Positions 1-11,239 of a stretch of DNA of 64,000 nt are shown here, piece after piece. The DNA comes from Prosopocoilus inquinatus (lineage: Eukaryota > Arthropoda > Insecta > Coleoptera > Lucanidae), in the NCBI GenBank assembly GCA_036172665.1, contig CM069874.1:48156707-48220706 (forward strand). Direction: 5' to 3'. The notes under the pieces were generated by a model. The model was not told the origin of the DNA. It searched no databases and worked only from the letters and a program-made list of their open reading frames with translations. The translations under genes and the position numbers were made by a program. Numbering within the stretch: position 1 is the first letter of the stretch; every line of letters starts with the position of its first letter.

Positions 1-101
1 CCAAATCTAACATCTTTCGCATAGTAACACCGCTGGACTTGGGCTATTTGATTAGCTTGCCGAAGAGCTGCATTACGAAGGCTGCTTGGTATGCGATACA
101 T
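1..101 (-). CDS. Hsp60: Mitochondrial 60 kDa heat shock protein (chaperonin), first coding exon, partial
   Basis: On the minus strand an ATG at 101-99 opens 33 codons plus two bases and runs off the window. The peptide starts MYRIPSSLRNAALRQANQIA and ends RCYYAKDVRF. It is arginine-rich with no acidic residue for about 29 positions, as a mitochondrial presequence is. The tail AKDVRFG is the usual start of mature Hsp60 (known of the family: cleavage just before AKD, then the GADARA-like stretch). The protein would form the group I chaperonin ring that folds imported proteins in the matrix. AG directly precedes the ATG and fits a splice acceptor, so the 5'UTR is probably interrupted. The heat-shock element at 628-645 agrees with the call. 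The rest of the gene lies left of the window. Confidence 0.87.
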   Translation of the reverse strand, partial: MYRIPSSLRNAALRQANQIAQVQRCYYAKDVRF

Positions 102-551
102 CTAGAAATTATCGGTTAATTTAATGCCACTTTTGAGCTAAATTCTTATTTTAAATTGTAAATTTAAAGACGTCAGACACAAACAACTTCAGATGCTTCT
201 TTGTTAATTGTTCCAAAGCATACTAATTCCTGATAATACGCGTGTTAACGTTCGGCAAAATGGCCAAGAAAAATGGCTGAAAGATGTCATAACCTAAATT
301 TGAAACGCGCTTGTAAAGTTAAAATATTCCCTGCGAAACTAAATTACCTCTTTTAATTATTCATCATTAAGCGTTTAATAACATTTACGCACTCAAATTA
401 AGGACTGACCTTTTAAGAAAAATTTAATTTTAGGTGGATCATAGTACGATTGCACATGGTTATCTATAATGTAAAACTGACTCGCAAAAAAAAAACAAAC
501 CGCACGAAGCACATTAAATTAAAACTATATATTATGATAAATTTACTTACT
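102..551 (-). other. Predicted 5'UTR intron of Hsp60 and exon junction
   Basis: Minus-strand GTAAGT at 550-545 is a strong donor, and TTTCTAG ending at 102, directly before the Hsp60 ATG, is an acceptor. This would make a 449-bp 5'UTR intron, with a short untranslated exon somewhere between 551 and about 610. No coding potential is seen in between; the stretch is AT-rich. The intron is inferred from the splice signals and from the gap between the ATG and the heat-shock element. Confidence 0.5.
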
Positions 552-627
552 TTTGTAAGAAATGGTACTGTAACAACGCAATAAATCTTGTTTGCCGGTG
601 AACGCTTGCTTCTCTGCAAAGCACGTT

Positions 628-645
628 TTCTAGAATCTTCCCGAA
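628..645. promoter_or_regulatory. Heat-shock element, four perfect alternating units
   Basis: The sequence TTCTAGAATCTTCCCGAA is TTC-nn-GAA-nn-TTC-nn-GAA with no mismatch: four contiguous inverted HSF half-sites. It lies about 530 bp before the Hsp60 ATG and 30-80 bp upstream of the likely untranslated exon. Three units suffice for an HSF trimer, so this should give heat-inducible transcription of Hsp60 on the minus strand. Confidence 0.8.
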
Positions 646-818
646 CAAGGACTTCTGACTAGATTAAAGATAAGGATGGAGGATTCAGCGTTGCCGAACT
701 AGGAAACTTAAATTCCCCGCTACAGATTCAAAAATTTCCAGTTTCTACTGCGGTTGCTATTACCGCAGTGATGGCAATCGAATCGAACAGAAATTCCTTT
801 TTCAGCAACTTTATCGTA

Positions 819-930
819 ACGTTTTCCGTTGGCTGCACCGGTGTACACTGAGTCCATCTCGTTTTATTACATAAAGCTAAACCGAGATAGAAATACACTC
901 AGTGCACACTAGTGCAGCCAGTGGAAAAGG
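819..930. repeat. Short inverted-repeat element (MITE-like)
   Basis: The left end TTTTCCGTTGGCTGCACC and following GTACACTGAGT are mirrored on the right by ACTCAGTGCAC and GTGCAGCCAGTGGAAAA. The inner arms CATCTCG/CGAGAT also pair. About 112 bp with imperfect arms of about 40 bp around a short AT-rich loop. Confidence 0.6.
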
Positions 931-942
931 CTATCAGATTTA

Positions 943-1048
943 TGCCCGATTTCTTCACCTCTTGATAAATTAATCCGCTAGGAAATATCCTGGGAAACTA
1001 TTATCGATACAATAGCAGGTAACTTTATCAGGAGGTGAAGAAATCGGG
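943..1048. repeat. Short inverted-repeat element with 25-bp arms
   Basis: CCCGATTTCTTCACCTCTTG and TAAA on the left pair with TTTATC and AGGAGGTGAAGAAATCGGG on the right, with one or two mismatches. The spacer is about 55 bp. It starts 12 bp after the previous inverted repeat, so the two may be parts of one decayed element. Confidence 0.6.
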
Positions 1049-2320
1049 ATGTGCAGTGACTTGCAATTGTTCAAGCAAGAGTGACAGTACAAATTTCTAA
1101 TTCTGTATTTTATATTTTGAGTATTTGTTGTGAGGAAGAAACGTATTTAAGGCTGGTCGAATCCTGCCTTCACTTTAAAATTTCCGCCTAATATGCGCAC
1201 TACCAGAAGTACATCCGGAGTGGACAAGTTTAGGAATTTTTGTTAGATCTGAAATTTTGCATTTGGCAACGATCTTGCGCCTCTAACGGCGACTCATAAA
1301 TTAATCAAAATTGAAATGATTTTAATATCGCTTATTAGTACACAGTTTTAAGTACATTATGTCGTTTAAGTGGGCGTATTTTCTTGGTCTAATAATTGTT
1401 AATTGGGCCCCTCTAGAATTACTTCCTTTACTATTGTGATAAATTTCTTTTCATTTGCTGTTTATTTAGACATCGAAAATAGGAAAAAAGAAATTAAAAA
1501 ATGGTGTTTTTCAAAATTACAGCGGGGTATAATTTTTTTCGCTAATGAAAATAGTTAAGCCCCCTAGAGATGACATATTACACATTAACAAAAAGTTCAG
1601 TTTAATACCGAAAAAAAGGACAAACAATTTTCGTAGGTGGATCAGACTAGCCTTAAGGAGAGATTCGGAGAAACGATAGTTGTGTGTTGGAAATTGGTCG
1701 TTTATTTTTTGGTATCAGCCTACTTGTGTTTTTAAATTTTATAATTAGTAGTTGCAAACTGCTGCCCTCTATCGAAAGCAATCGGAGATGCCACAGAAGG
1801 CGGGGCTTATTTTTATTTTACATTTTACGGCAGGGAATTTCCGGTATGCCTAAAATTTTCTGACCTGGGGGCTCGTTCAGAAACTGAAAAAAAGCGCACT
1901 TTGGGTAAAATTCTTTCTCTCAATGTGTAAGTGATTTTGTATATATTTTTTTCGTTCTAAACGCCCAAAGTATTCTTTGCATGTGATCTCGAGAAAACCG
2001 GAAGGCGCGAGCAGTCATATTTACCACGATGTTCACATTTTTACTCTTTTGAAGTCATGTTAACTTCCAATAAATTAAAGAAACAAACAAATATTCAGCA
2101 GCGTTGTTTTCTTTATTTTAATTGTATACAATGAACGGCAAAAAGTTACACCATTTGAGAAAATTTTTGCAGTTTAAAAAATTTGTGCCAATAGTTGTGT
2201 GTTTTGTGTATGTTCGATAACCAAATATAAACAGGACAGAAACAGTGAGCAGCTTTTAGTGTGGCTCAAAAAGGTACCTATTTAAAATTCGAAAAAAAAA
2301 TAATAATAGGTTTTTACAAA

Positions 2321-2451
2321 AGGCGTTTACGATAATTGGAGCGGTATATATCGGTTAATCTATTGTCTCACTCTTACTTGCATTAAACGCATTCATATTT
2401 TCTTACTTTTCTACCCCGATCCATAGAGCTCTCCAATTATCGTAAACGCCT
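2321..2451. repeat. MITE with AGGCGTTTACGATAATTGGA termini
   Basis: The 21-base left end AGGCGTTTACGATAATTGGA+G has its exact reverse complement at 2431-2451. Total length 131 bp, no coding potential. Flanks are AAAA on both sides, giving no clear target duplication. Superfamily not recognised. Confidence 0.7.
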
Positions 2452-4305
2452 AAAATGTGTCGCTTGCTCCTCTGACAAAATGGACAAGATTTTTCATTTT
2501 CTAGTTAGAAGCGGCAATTGGGCGTTTGGTATTTAGCTCTTGCAAGTGATTAGTTTATTCATTTATTCAGCTATAAGAGAATGTTTTTATATCCAAAAGA
2601 AATATTTAAAGAAATAAAATTTGCTCTTGGGTTCTGTTACATGCACGAGAAAATTTGAGACAATTTTTCACAAGGCTTCACGAATCTTTATAACATTTTG
2701 TCTCATCACTTAATTTCCTCATAACATTTTTCTAGTAATCCCAATCTGGCAAACAGACCGAATTTTTTATTTTGGGCCAGTTTAATATCTGTACAACTTA
2801 TGAAATCGACATTAGTACAAATAGTAGCTACCACGTATTGCACCTACAGTGATCGCCAAAATGTCGGCATCAAATGGAAAAATCTTTATTTTTAATTTTT
2901 TGAGGAGACTTTTTAAAGCAATAAAATCTTCTTGTCTGAAAACCTTTTTAACTCCTAACAGATATACCGAGTGATTTTATTCGAAATTAATCTATATTTC
3001 AACGAGATTTTTTTTAACGTAAGTTAGTTTCAACTTATTTTTTTAATATTCCGTTAAAATTGAATTTTTCAACTTTTAGAATATTCTAAAAATTTCAGGT
3101 ACTAAATCTTAATTTAAATATTTAATATTTTTAGGGCGGAAACTACCAAAGTTTATAATTTGAAAAAATAAGAAAGATTAAGTATTGCTTCATTATTTAC
3201 CGAAAAGTATTTTTCCCCGTTTCTGATGCAAGGTGCCTTTTATAATTATTATAAATAATTAATATATATTTAAATATCTCTCTATTCCCGTTAATAAATT
3301 AGTTTCGCAATGACCTTGTAAATTTTACTTTGCAGAAGATATTTCTTTATATGTTAAAGTTTAAAGTATACGTTAAAGTTTGCTTTGTCCAACTCAAAAC
3401 AGTCGATAAAACAGAATTTTAACCGCAAAAGTAAATAAAATAATAATTTTTAACAATTTAACAACAATCCACACTAATTACTGGGATCATGATCACACAA
3501 TTGTACCGTCTTCTTTAACAAATAACTACCTACTTATTGTTTTTTTTGTTGTGTATTGTAATGTGGTTTGAAACTAAAGTCGTTTTATGAAAATGCCTCT
3601 TAGTAATTTCATTTGAATAATTCATGGCCGTCTTATATTCTCCCTGATTAATTCACTGAACAGGTAAATTAAATATGGAAAAAAACATTTAGGCAGCTAT
3701 TTTTTACAGAATTTTTGTGAAATTCATTCATTCAAATGTCATTAACAGGGACAGATTAGAGTTTTTAGATGTCATTTAAATGCATATTAGTTATGAATAA
3801 AAATATTTTTCTTAAAGTATACCTTGCTTCGAAAACGTAAAAATTATGTAAAAATATATATTATTTTTCCTGAATAATAAAATATCTGAAGCAACAATTA
3901 ATATTCTTCGTTATTTAGCAATTGCTCCGCGTCCCATTACTCTTAATTTCCTTTTAACAAAACTGAAGACAAAAGACCGGATTTAAACATGTTTATTTAC
4001 CAGATTAACTATTATGTTTCGCTTCATTTTCGAATACATATTTCTCCCTCTCTGTAATAAATTTTAAATTTTCGCGGTAAAATTCAAGGTAAAGCCGTTG
4101 GTAAAACTGCAAAAATTCTGAAAATCGTACGATTTTCAACGATAGCACACGATGAATCTATTTCGCGTGATTTGGCTCCACCTTGTAGCCCCGCCTACTG
4201 TGTATTACGTCCTGCACCCTTGCCCCGCGAGAGATGGTTAAGTGATTGTCAAACGGCCCCTTAATTGTCGGAAATTTCTCTTTTGTTTGGAAATTTCACT
4301 AAAAT
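2452..4305. other. AT-rich intergenic DNA, nothing recognised
   Basis: No convincing coding frame, RNA gene or repeat border. AT-rich throughout, with many short A and T runs. Confidence 0.5.
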
Positions 4306-4900
4306 TGATCTGTGCCAAATTTGACGCTGAAGTTTTTCAAGATGGCGGAATTAGTACATGAAGAAATAAAATCTGCGCAGGAAAAGTGGATTTTCTTTTA
4401 AATTTAAAAGAAAAATTTACTAAAATAAAATGTTTCCTATCTGAGATTAGTGAAGTATAAAACATTCCAAAATCCCCGAAAGACAAATTGATTTATGGCA
4501 AATTACTAATTATAAATAATATAATGTTCTTGAAAAGCAAAGAAAATATTAAGTTTTAAGTTGACAAAAAGTTTTGTTTATTTGACAACAAAATGATTCC
4601 TCCACGGAATAATGGGACCCATATCGGTCCTTCGTACAGTGAAAACCGCATCAATCTATCTCTTTTCGTTTTTGAGTTATCGTGATTTTTATTGAAAAAT
4701 GTGGTGGAAGCGCCGCCAGGTATTTAATAAAATAATTAATATCTCCGGAACGGTTGGAGTTAGGAGGGTGCGGTTTTCACTAACACTTAGTTCTTGGTCA
4801 GCAGCGTAAGAGGGACACAATTTTTTCCGGAATTTTTGAAAAGCAAGGAAAATATTAAGTTTTAAACAGATAAAACAGCGACATCCTACGATCGCCTTTT
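4306..4900. repeat. Patchwork of three dispersed repeats
   Basis: 4306-4445 matches the sequence at about 28140-28280 (GCCAAATTTGACGCTGAAG, AAGATGGCGGAATTA). 4540-4870 is an inverted copy of the 300-bp unit that is tandem at 8683-9200 (shared GGGTGCGGTTTTCACT and the GGCGCC/GCGCCGCC block). 4876-4900 is one end of the ATAAAATAGCGACATC palindrome family seen complete at 59155-59455. No gene. Confidence 0.6.
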
Positions 4901-6260
4901 GACCAGCGACGCACAGTGTTGCTGAGTATTAATAAAAACTTGGACAAAATTATTTAAATTATAAATCTACATTGCAGTTCATTTATTTGTACAGTGGCGC
5001 ACTATTGGCGTACTAAAACAACTTTATTTTTTTTTAATGGAAACCTCTATTTTTATTACGAATTCCAAGCGGGCATATTTTTCTATGTACAACTACAAAA
5101 AAAAATTATAGTCACATAAGAATCTTTTTGAAACAAATGTTCAAGTATTAATAAAGAAACAAAACAAATAGATGAAGTATTTTGAATGCGGATTATCACA
5201 TCAACGCTCATTATCTTGAAATGTGAGAAAATTTTCACTGTCTCTTCAAAGAAAATTATTAAAGATAAATGCAGGTGCACTGTGACTAACAAAATATTGG
5301 ACTAAAATGTCAATGTCAATAATAATGTTAAAAATGCATCTATCGCTTCACTGTTTAATAGTGAACGAGCAATAATTTTATATTTATTTAATTCACTTAA
5401 TTCAAAATTAAATATTTATTAAAACACTAGATAAATAAAAATGAAAATGGAGATTTATTACAAAAAAAGAAATTTATATTGTACCCCAATGATTGCTGAA
5501 AATAAATAACCTGAAATGTAGGAATCGAGTTAGAACGTTCTTGTAAAAAGAAAATAGTTTAGCAAATATTTAGGGTGTTCCAGATTTTTATCCTCAGTCT
5601 ATAATAGAATTTATTTTACACTCCCTATAGAAAGTAGCAGGAAAAAGATAAAATACTGCTGCAACTTCCAATTCCTGAATGTACGTATTTTTCTCACATG
5701 TTTGATCGGAGCATTTTTATCAATTTTTCATCTGTAATTATGACTCCTCTGTTGAAAGAAATGTTCCATAATTTTTTTCTTAAATTTGACACAATTACTC
5801 AAATTTTCTAGTTTGTTTTAAATTCTTTAAAATTCATTTTTCATTAATTTTTTTGAAAAATATGATTTTCATGTCGAGAAAATTCCACGAAGTGACCTAC
5901 AACAAATAATAAATAAAAAGTCAGAGTGGCGCAAAAACGCGCAAGTTTTTAAGTTTTATTATGAAAACACAAAGTGTATAGAACATTTAAAGATAGGTCT
6001 CCAACAGGTGATATTCGGAATTACTAAACAAAAAGTTTCATCAAAAAGATATAACAGGTGTAAAATATTTGTATGATTTGTACAATTATTTCTAAACTAT
6101 TAAACATAAAAAAAATAATAATAGGTGAAACGATTAATTAAACATACCTTCCATATTTGATTACACAGTTTTGAACAAACTCACTTCAGAAGGAAAATAT
6201 AATTAAAAATGTTGCGATAAATTTATGGCGAGTATAATGACATAACAATTAATATGACAC
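4901..6260. other. AT-rich intergenic DNA, possible solo foldback end
   Basis: No gene seen; short minus-strand frames here look like chance. A TTAGGGTGTTCCAGATTTTT motif at 5570 resembles the ends of the large foldback elements described at 20-22 kb and 44-50 kb. Confidence 0.4.
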
Positions 6261-6409
6261 TTTGTCTACCACTTACTCGATAATTTCAAAAGGTACTTAC
6301 CCTCTTTTTACGATAACTAATAAATTAACTTCTAATCTAATATTTATTACGTTTCTTTTCGTCTACCTTCATTTTAACATTTTGATTTTTGCCGTGTCTT
6401 GGACACAGT

Positions 6410-6640
6410 GTGCGACGGTACTGCGTAACATATTTGGGCAGGCGACCATTGTGCGTCGTATATTGTTTGTTTTTTGTTCATGTGTGTTAGACAGAGCAAG
6501 CGCTCTGGGAGTATGTCTGCCGCTTACCCAAATATGTTATGTACGAGCCGCCGCTGCTTTTGACCCGACATTGCAGAAGGATAGACAAATTAAAGCGGGT
6601 TTGCTACATAATAAGTCCTCATGCAAAAAGAAACCGAGTT
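6410..6640. repeat. Inverted-repeat element plus fragment of the GCGACATC family
   Basis: GTAACATATTTGGGCAGGCGA (6425-6445) pairs with CCGCTTACCCAAATATGTTA (6520-6540), making an insert of about 130 bp. It is followed at about 6565-6640 by GACATTGCAGAAGGATAGAC and AAGCGGGTTTGCTACATAAT, which match the arm of the 59155-59455 foldback. A 151-codon frame over this stretch is a by-product of the repeat. Confidence 0.55.
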
Positions 6641-6970
6641 CCGTTCCTCTGTATCTCACCCCCTCCTTAAGTTATCAACCCTTAAAATGCCGCATAAAAA
6701 ACTGTATTTTCGCTTAGAAAAGAAGACTAAATTCATTAACTATGTTGCACATTAATAGTCTGTTGTTAAATTCATTTTGTTTTAATCGTTGTTACCCCAA
6801 CGCAATTGCCAAACAAACAGTAATCATCCACTTCACACTTTCTCTCAAATTTCTGTTTCACGGGGAAAAATTGAATCCTATAAAACACTACTCAAAAATA
6901 AAAGTGGTCATTTCTGTGTTTTGGCTTATATTTGGCACGGCTGAACATTTTTAAATATTAACTTGATTAA

Positions 6971-7098
6971 GGCCCGGTTTCACTATCACAGTTTAACTTT
7001 AAGCTCCGTTTTATTCCTGTGGAAACAATTATCATTGCAATTGTTACTATGGGAATAAAGCGAAGTTTAAAGTTAAACTGTGATGGTGAAACCGGGCC
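6971..7098. repeat. 128-bp MITE with 31-bp terminal inverted repeats
   Basis: GGCCCGGTTTCACTATCACA+GTTTAACTTTAA at the left is mirrored by TTTAAAGTTAAAC+TGTGATGGTGAAACCGGGCC at the right with one mismatch. The flanks read TTAA and TTAG, fitting a 3-bp TWA-type target site, as PIF/Harbinger elements use. The superfamily is inferred only from that. Confidence 0.8.
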
Positions 7099-8682
7099 TT
7101 AGTGTAAATTAATTTTTATTCAAGTTAAGGGTGTACTAAACAAGCAACAGTTTTACAGATATATTAAGTGTTACTTACAAATTTTAAGCCTCAGTTAAAA
7201 TATGCCAACAAAAAGTAATAAATACTTTTCTTTTTTGAGCAGTGTATTTATATCTTCCCGCGCGATATTAGAAGAGAAAACCAAATTTCTTCTGTCCCGT
7301 TTAATTAAAAAAAAAGGAAATTAATGGCAATTATTTTCTCAGTAGAAAATTAACAAAATAAACATCTGCTCACGCCAATCGAATAATCGTAATTTATGGA
7401 GACATGTAGTATAATTTCTATTTAAAATGCAGTTGCAATAACAATATATAAATTTAATTTTTAATATACGACAGTGCTACCATCTTTGAGTTAAAAGTAC
7501 GATCTATTAGTTACTGATTATTACAGTTTCTACAGGAATTTGCAGTAATCTGTCATTATCGATAATTAACAGTCTTACTTCTTACTGAAAGAATGCAACA
7601 CTTCTTTATTTAAAAATTTAACATAATTTATTATTATTTTAACTGCATTTTAAATGAAAATCGTACCACAACGCTCGATAAATTACGATTATTCGATTAG
7701 CTGAAGCGGGTTTTTATTTTTCCGGTTTTCCATTGTGAAATTACTGTTTTTTTTTTCGACGGCAATTTAGGAGTCGATATCTCAGAAAGGGCGTGAGCTA
7801 CAAAGAAGCGGAGCTGGGTTTTGAATGCGTCTCGTCAGGCTCTACATAGGCGAATTTTTTCTCGATTTTAGGAGAAAAATTGTATTTTAGCCAAAAATGT
7901 AATAAACCTATAGTCTATTAAAATTTGAGGATTTCTACGGAAAATAGATTTCCCTGAAAGAAGTGGCTCTCATGGAGTTTGATCAGACGAATCGTGTGGT
8001 GTAAACCGCAAATCTCTAACTCGCATCATTTTCGAGAAAAGATTACGAGACGGTTGTAGAAAAATTCAGTAAATCGAGAACAGGTTGAGATATTCAGCCC
8101 TATGTCATATCATCTTATACACAACGTGATGTTATCGATGATTTCACGTTCAAATGCAATTTTATAACTTAAAATCATTGATAATGGCATATTATGTATA
8201 ACTTAAAATGATACTACATAGAGGTGTTTGACTGCCTTTTTCACCATTAACTCAGTTCTCCATGAAAATATGATACCACTCAAAACGTTTTCGAGAAAAC
8301 TACATTCGAACAAGATAACAAAGTTTCAGAATTTCTGCACAAAATAGAGTACCGCGAAAAAATCGATTTATAGAGCTTGACCATGAATCGATTGATGTAA
8401 ACCGCAGGTGTCTAACTTGCACCTTGAACTTACAGTTTTCCGCGGTTACTCAATTCGCCAAGACGAAACTAATGGTGGAGATCGCAACTTTTTACTACTG
8501 GCAAGTCAACCAAACTGTAACAGAAAGATCGTAATCTTTCTAGAATGGAATGAGATACTCGTAGAATAATGAAGTTTTCCCCAATCGATTAATTTTACAT
8601 AAACTCATAAAGTACTTTACAATTTAAAACGAATCATTAAGGAAAGAGTTTCAGCAAGGCGGGACTTTGAGGGCTAAGTAAC
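7099..8682. other. Intergenic DNA with decayed repeat units
   Basis: No gene seen. From about 7760 the text repeats a loose theme (GTAAACCGCAAATCTCTAAC, TTTTCGAGAAAA, GTAAACCGCAGGTGTCTAAC) that recalls the 300-bp tandem unit just to the right, so this may be an older, eroded part of the same array. Confidence 0.4.
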
Positions 8683-9200
8683 AGTGAAAACCGCACCCTC
8701 CTAGCTTCAACCGTTCCGGAGATATTAATTATTTTATTTAATACCTGGCGGCGCCTCCACCATATTTTTCAAGAAAATCGCGATAACTCAGAAAAGAGAT
8801 AGATTAATATGGTTTTCACTATACGATGACCCGATCAGGGTGCCTTTATTCCGTGGCGGAATCACTTCCTTGTCAAATAAACGAAACTTTTTGTCGACTT
8901 AAAAATTAATATTTTCCTTGTTTTTCAAAAATTCCGGAAGGAATTGCAGCCGTCTTAGGCTGCTGTCCGAGGATTAAGTGCTGGTAAAAAACGCACTCTC
9001 CTAACTCCAACCATTCCGGAGATATTAATTATTTTATTTAATACTTGGCGGCGCCTCCACCATATTTTCCAAGAAAACTCGCGATAACTTAGAAACGAAA
9101 AGAGATAGATTGATGAGGTTTTCACTGTACGAAGATCCCATAAGGGCGCCATTATTCCGTGGAGAAATCATTTTGTTGTCAAATAAACGAAACTTCCCTA
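8683..9200. repeat. Tandem repeat, 300-bp period, nearly two units
   Basis: Each unit runs from AAAACCGCACCCTCCTA through TCCGGAGATATTAATTATTT and ACCTGGCGGCGCCTCCACCA to an AAGAGATAGATTRAT block and AAACGAAACTT. The same marks recur exactly 300 bp on (for example bases ending at 8700 and 9000). A third, inverted copy is at about 4540-4870. No coding function. Confidence 0.75.
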
Positions 9201-9212
9201 CAATTCTGTAAA

Positions 9213-9371
9213 TTAAGGTGATTTCTTTCGCTCACAAAATCGTGATCCAAACGTGTTTTGATTCAAAAACAGACATTCTTTTCCTTGAATCTCTGTATTT
9301 TTAAAACTTCTTTGGATTGAATTATTGTTATTTACAAATGAACTGTCAATCAAAAACTGACAACGACCAAG
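9213..9371. repeat. One half of a MITE related to 26599-26830
   Basis: TTTCTTTCGCTCACAAAATC, CGTGATCCAAACGTG and ATTCAAAAACAGACATTCTT match, in reverse, the right arm of the complete element at 26599-26830. The partner arm is missing here because the hammerhead repeat begins at 9372. Confidence 0.6.
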
Positions 9372-9485
9372 TCGTTTTTGGTTTGCAGTGAAAATTTCGA
9401 GCTACGTTTCTGCTGAGGAAGCCCCAAATAGGGCTGAAACAGCTGTACAGAGGCCGCTCGAAGTTTTCACTACAATCAAAAACGA
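9372..9485 (+). ncRNA. Hammerhead ribozyme motif in a dispersed repeat (copy a)
   Basis: Reading plus: the stem I strand holds TCGAGC; then CTGAGGA (fits CUGANGA), a stem II hairpin GCCCC-AAATA-GGGC, GAAA, a very short self-complementary stem III ACAGCTGT, the NUH site GTA before CAGAGG, then the returning stem I strand GCTCGA. This is the order of a type I hammerhead. Outer arms TCGTTTTTGGTTTGCAGTG and CACTACAATCAAAAACGA extend stem I. Stem III with a 2-base loop is typical of retroelement hammerheads that cleave best as dimers (known of the class). Activity is not shown. Confidence 0.65.
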
Positions 9486-10640
9486 GTTGCCACAAAATTT
9501 TTCAAAAATTTAGGTTAGAAAAGCTCCCGAATATAGCGCTAAGCGCGGAGTGCGCTTAAATTATTTTTAAACTACTTTCTCGAAGAAATTTGTTTTCAGT
9601 TCTTTTGAAACTGTCTTCGGGAATTTAAAGTGACCAAAATTAAAGTTAGAGATTAACAGACGGCGTCGTTGTTCTGAAATTGTCTTCCAGAATTTAAACA
9701 GAACAGAATTAATTGTGGTTACAAATTAAGAGATGGCGTTGCTTATGATGTTTGAAACTTCTATCTGACAATTTCTGCTGAACTTTATTTATTTGAACTT
9801 GTATTTTCTTGAATTTTTCTGAGTAGATGGCACTACAATATGTCTTTCATATTCAAAATTATTTTCAGAGCATTGTTTCTTCAGTTGTTTTGGAATCTCT
9901 TTCTGGTAAATTGCAAATTTCCGTCTCAGATTAACAGGTGGCGCCGCAAATGTCGTTCATTGGAAACTGATACTTAAAGCGTACGTAGTTGTTTTGAAAT
10001 TGTTTTCAGACAATAATATCTTCAAAAATTTAAATCCTCTTAGTTTATTGTTTTTCATTCTTTCTTTTTTTATTTGAAAATACGCATTTATTGGAATGCT
10101 TTTGAAGTGTTACTTATAAATAAGCTTTCGCTTTTTCTCGTTGGTGAACCTTTTCAGAGATTAAGAAAATCTGCAGTGTATTGAAGTGCATCCCCTGTAG
10201 CAACGCCACTTTTAAAACTAATTAAAATATTTCAAAGTTGACGCTACGATTGTTTTCTTTTTTGTAATTTTTATTATTAAGTTTTGATATCTTTTGAAAA
10301 ATTGTATTCACGTCAGAATTAAACCTTTTTTCGACTTCATAAACACACAAAAAAAAAATGATTGATTTATTGATTGCAAACGAATCTGAGAAACGAACAA
10401 GTGACGTGCATCATGGCTATGCTATTATTATTGAAGAGTGTTATTTTCTTTACCAATTAAATAAACCAAGATTACCTAAACTTGACCTTGAAAAAATTTA
10501 ATTTTTTGATGAGGAAAGCACCTGATAACTAGTTTTCAGCTGAATAAGCGCCTATAACACTTCGGCGCCGGAATGCTTTGTAACCCCTGCAACCCCTATA
10601 GCTACGCGACTGCTTCTCGTGAAGGAAAACTGTCGTTGCA
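9486..10640 (+). repeat. Composite repeat behind hammerhead copy a
   Basis: Starts with AGGTTAGAAAAGCTCC (9510) and ends with CCTGCAACCCCTATAGCTAC (10586-10605). Both marks recur in the same order behind hammerhead copy d (AGGTTAGAAAAGTTCC at 52917; CCTGCAACCTCTATAGCTGC near 54445). In between are degenerate units carrying AGATTAACAG-type and GGTGGCGCCGCAAATG blocks, relatives of the GATGGCGCCAC minisatellite at 53.6 kb. No open reading frame; a non-autonomous retroelement is my best guess. Confidence 0.55.
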
Positions 10641-10775
10641 TTTTTCACAGCAACTTATCATCTACTTAATATTAAATGAAATTAAATACTTCTCCTTTGA
10701 ATTGCTACCAATGTTCTGCTGGTATGTGAAATAATAATACATTAATTATAATAATACTATATAATTAATTAATAT

Positions 10776-11040
10776 ACAGGATGTTTGCAAAATAAGTGCA
10801 AAATTGTTAACCACAGTACGCCGACAGCAGAAACAACACCAAAAAAATACAAAAAAAATTCGAATAACAAAAAGAAAATTCCTTTATCCTCCCTTATTTG
10901 GCGCTCATGAAATAACAAAAAAAACTTCCGGAACTTGCTTCTCGATTGTGGACAGTAAACATCGCGGGAATGACTAATACGCAAGACACACTCACCGAAT
11001 ATCATCTGTGTGGAGGATTACATTCAAACAAGCGTTCACT
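10776..11040 (+). repeat. Foldback-type end with ATACAGGATGTTTGC
   Basis: ATACAGGATGTTTGCAAAAT+AAGTGCA at 10776 is matched in inverse by TGCACTTATTTTACAAACAC+CCGGTAT ending at about 18361. Such TATACAGGGTG-like ends also bound the large palindromes at 20-22 and 44-50 kb. Whether the two ends ever belonged to one element 7.6 kb apart is unknown; more likely they are separate solo ends. Confidence 0.4.
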
Positions 11041-11057
11041 GTTAGACATTTAGAAAT

Positions 11058-11232
11058 GTTTATAACAATTGTTCGACGTGACGTCCATCATTAGCGACAC
11101 ACAGAAGAGCCCGGCGAGAAAGTGATTCTTGTGTCCGTGTGCATGTCAGGATTAGCGCAAGTACCGTCGAGGGCATTATGAATACACTCCTCTGAAATTC
11201 CGTTCTTTCGCCGTTCGTGAACTGCGCCATTT
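11058..11232 (-). pseudogene. Decayed C-terminus of an IS630/Tc1-like transposase
   Basis: On the minus strand the last codons read RALLCVANDGRHVEQLL then stop. This parallels RVRLCIQAEGEHFEHLL at the end of the better kept transposase at 36023-36942. Upstream text (AVHERRKNGISEECIHNALD) is only faintly transposase-like and is out of register. No catalytic residues remain. The match is short, so this is tentative. Confidence 0.4.
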
Positions 11233-11239
11233 TAATAAG

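Larger units (their letters stand above)
646..2320. other. Intergenic DNA with small inverted repeats, no gene seen
   Basis: No reading frame of note. It holds the two inverted repeats listed at 819-930 and 943-1048. Around 1866-1990 there is a stretch (GGGGGCTCGTTCAGAAACTG, then a CGCCCAAAG block) that resembles the element at 14582-14722. Otherwise it is plain AT-rich sequence. Confidence 0.5.

Noticed and set aside
646..4300. Divergent Hsp10 gene sharing the heat-shock promoter
   Set aside because: No exon resembling the Hsp10 start or its mobile loop is readable on the plus strand here.
6262..6717. 151-codon plus-strand frame
   Set aside because: It runs across a short inverted-repeat element and a fragment of the GCGACATC foldback; its composition (Cys- and Leu-rich, no family motif) and position show it to be a by-product.
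8683..9200. CRISPR-like array
   Set aside because: Only two long units of 300 bp, no short repeat/spacer pattern, and the context is an animal genome.
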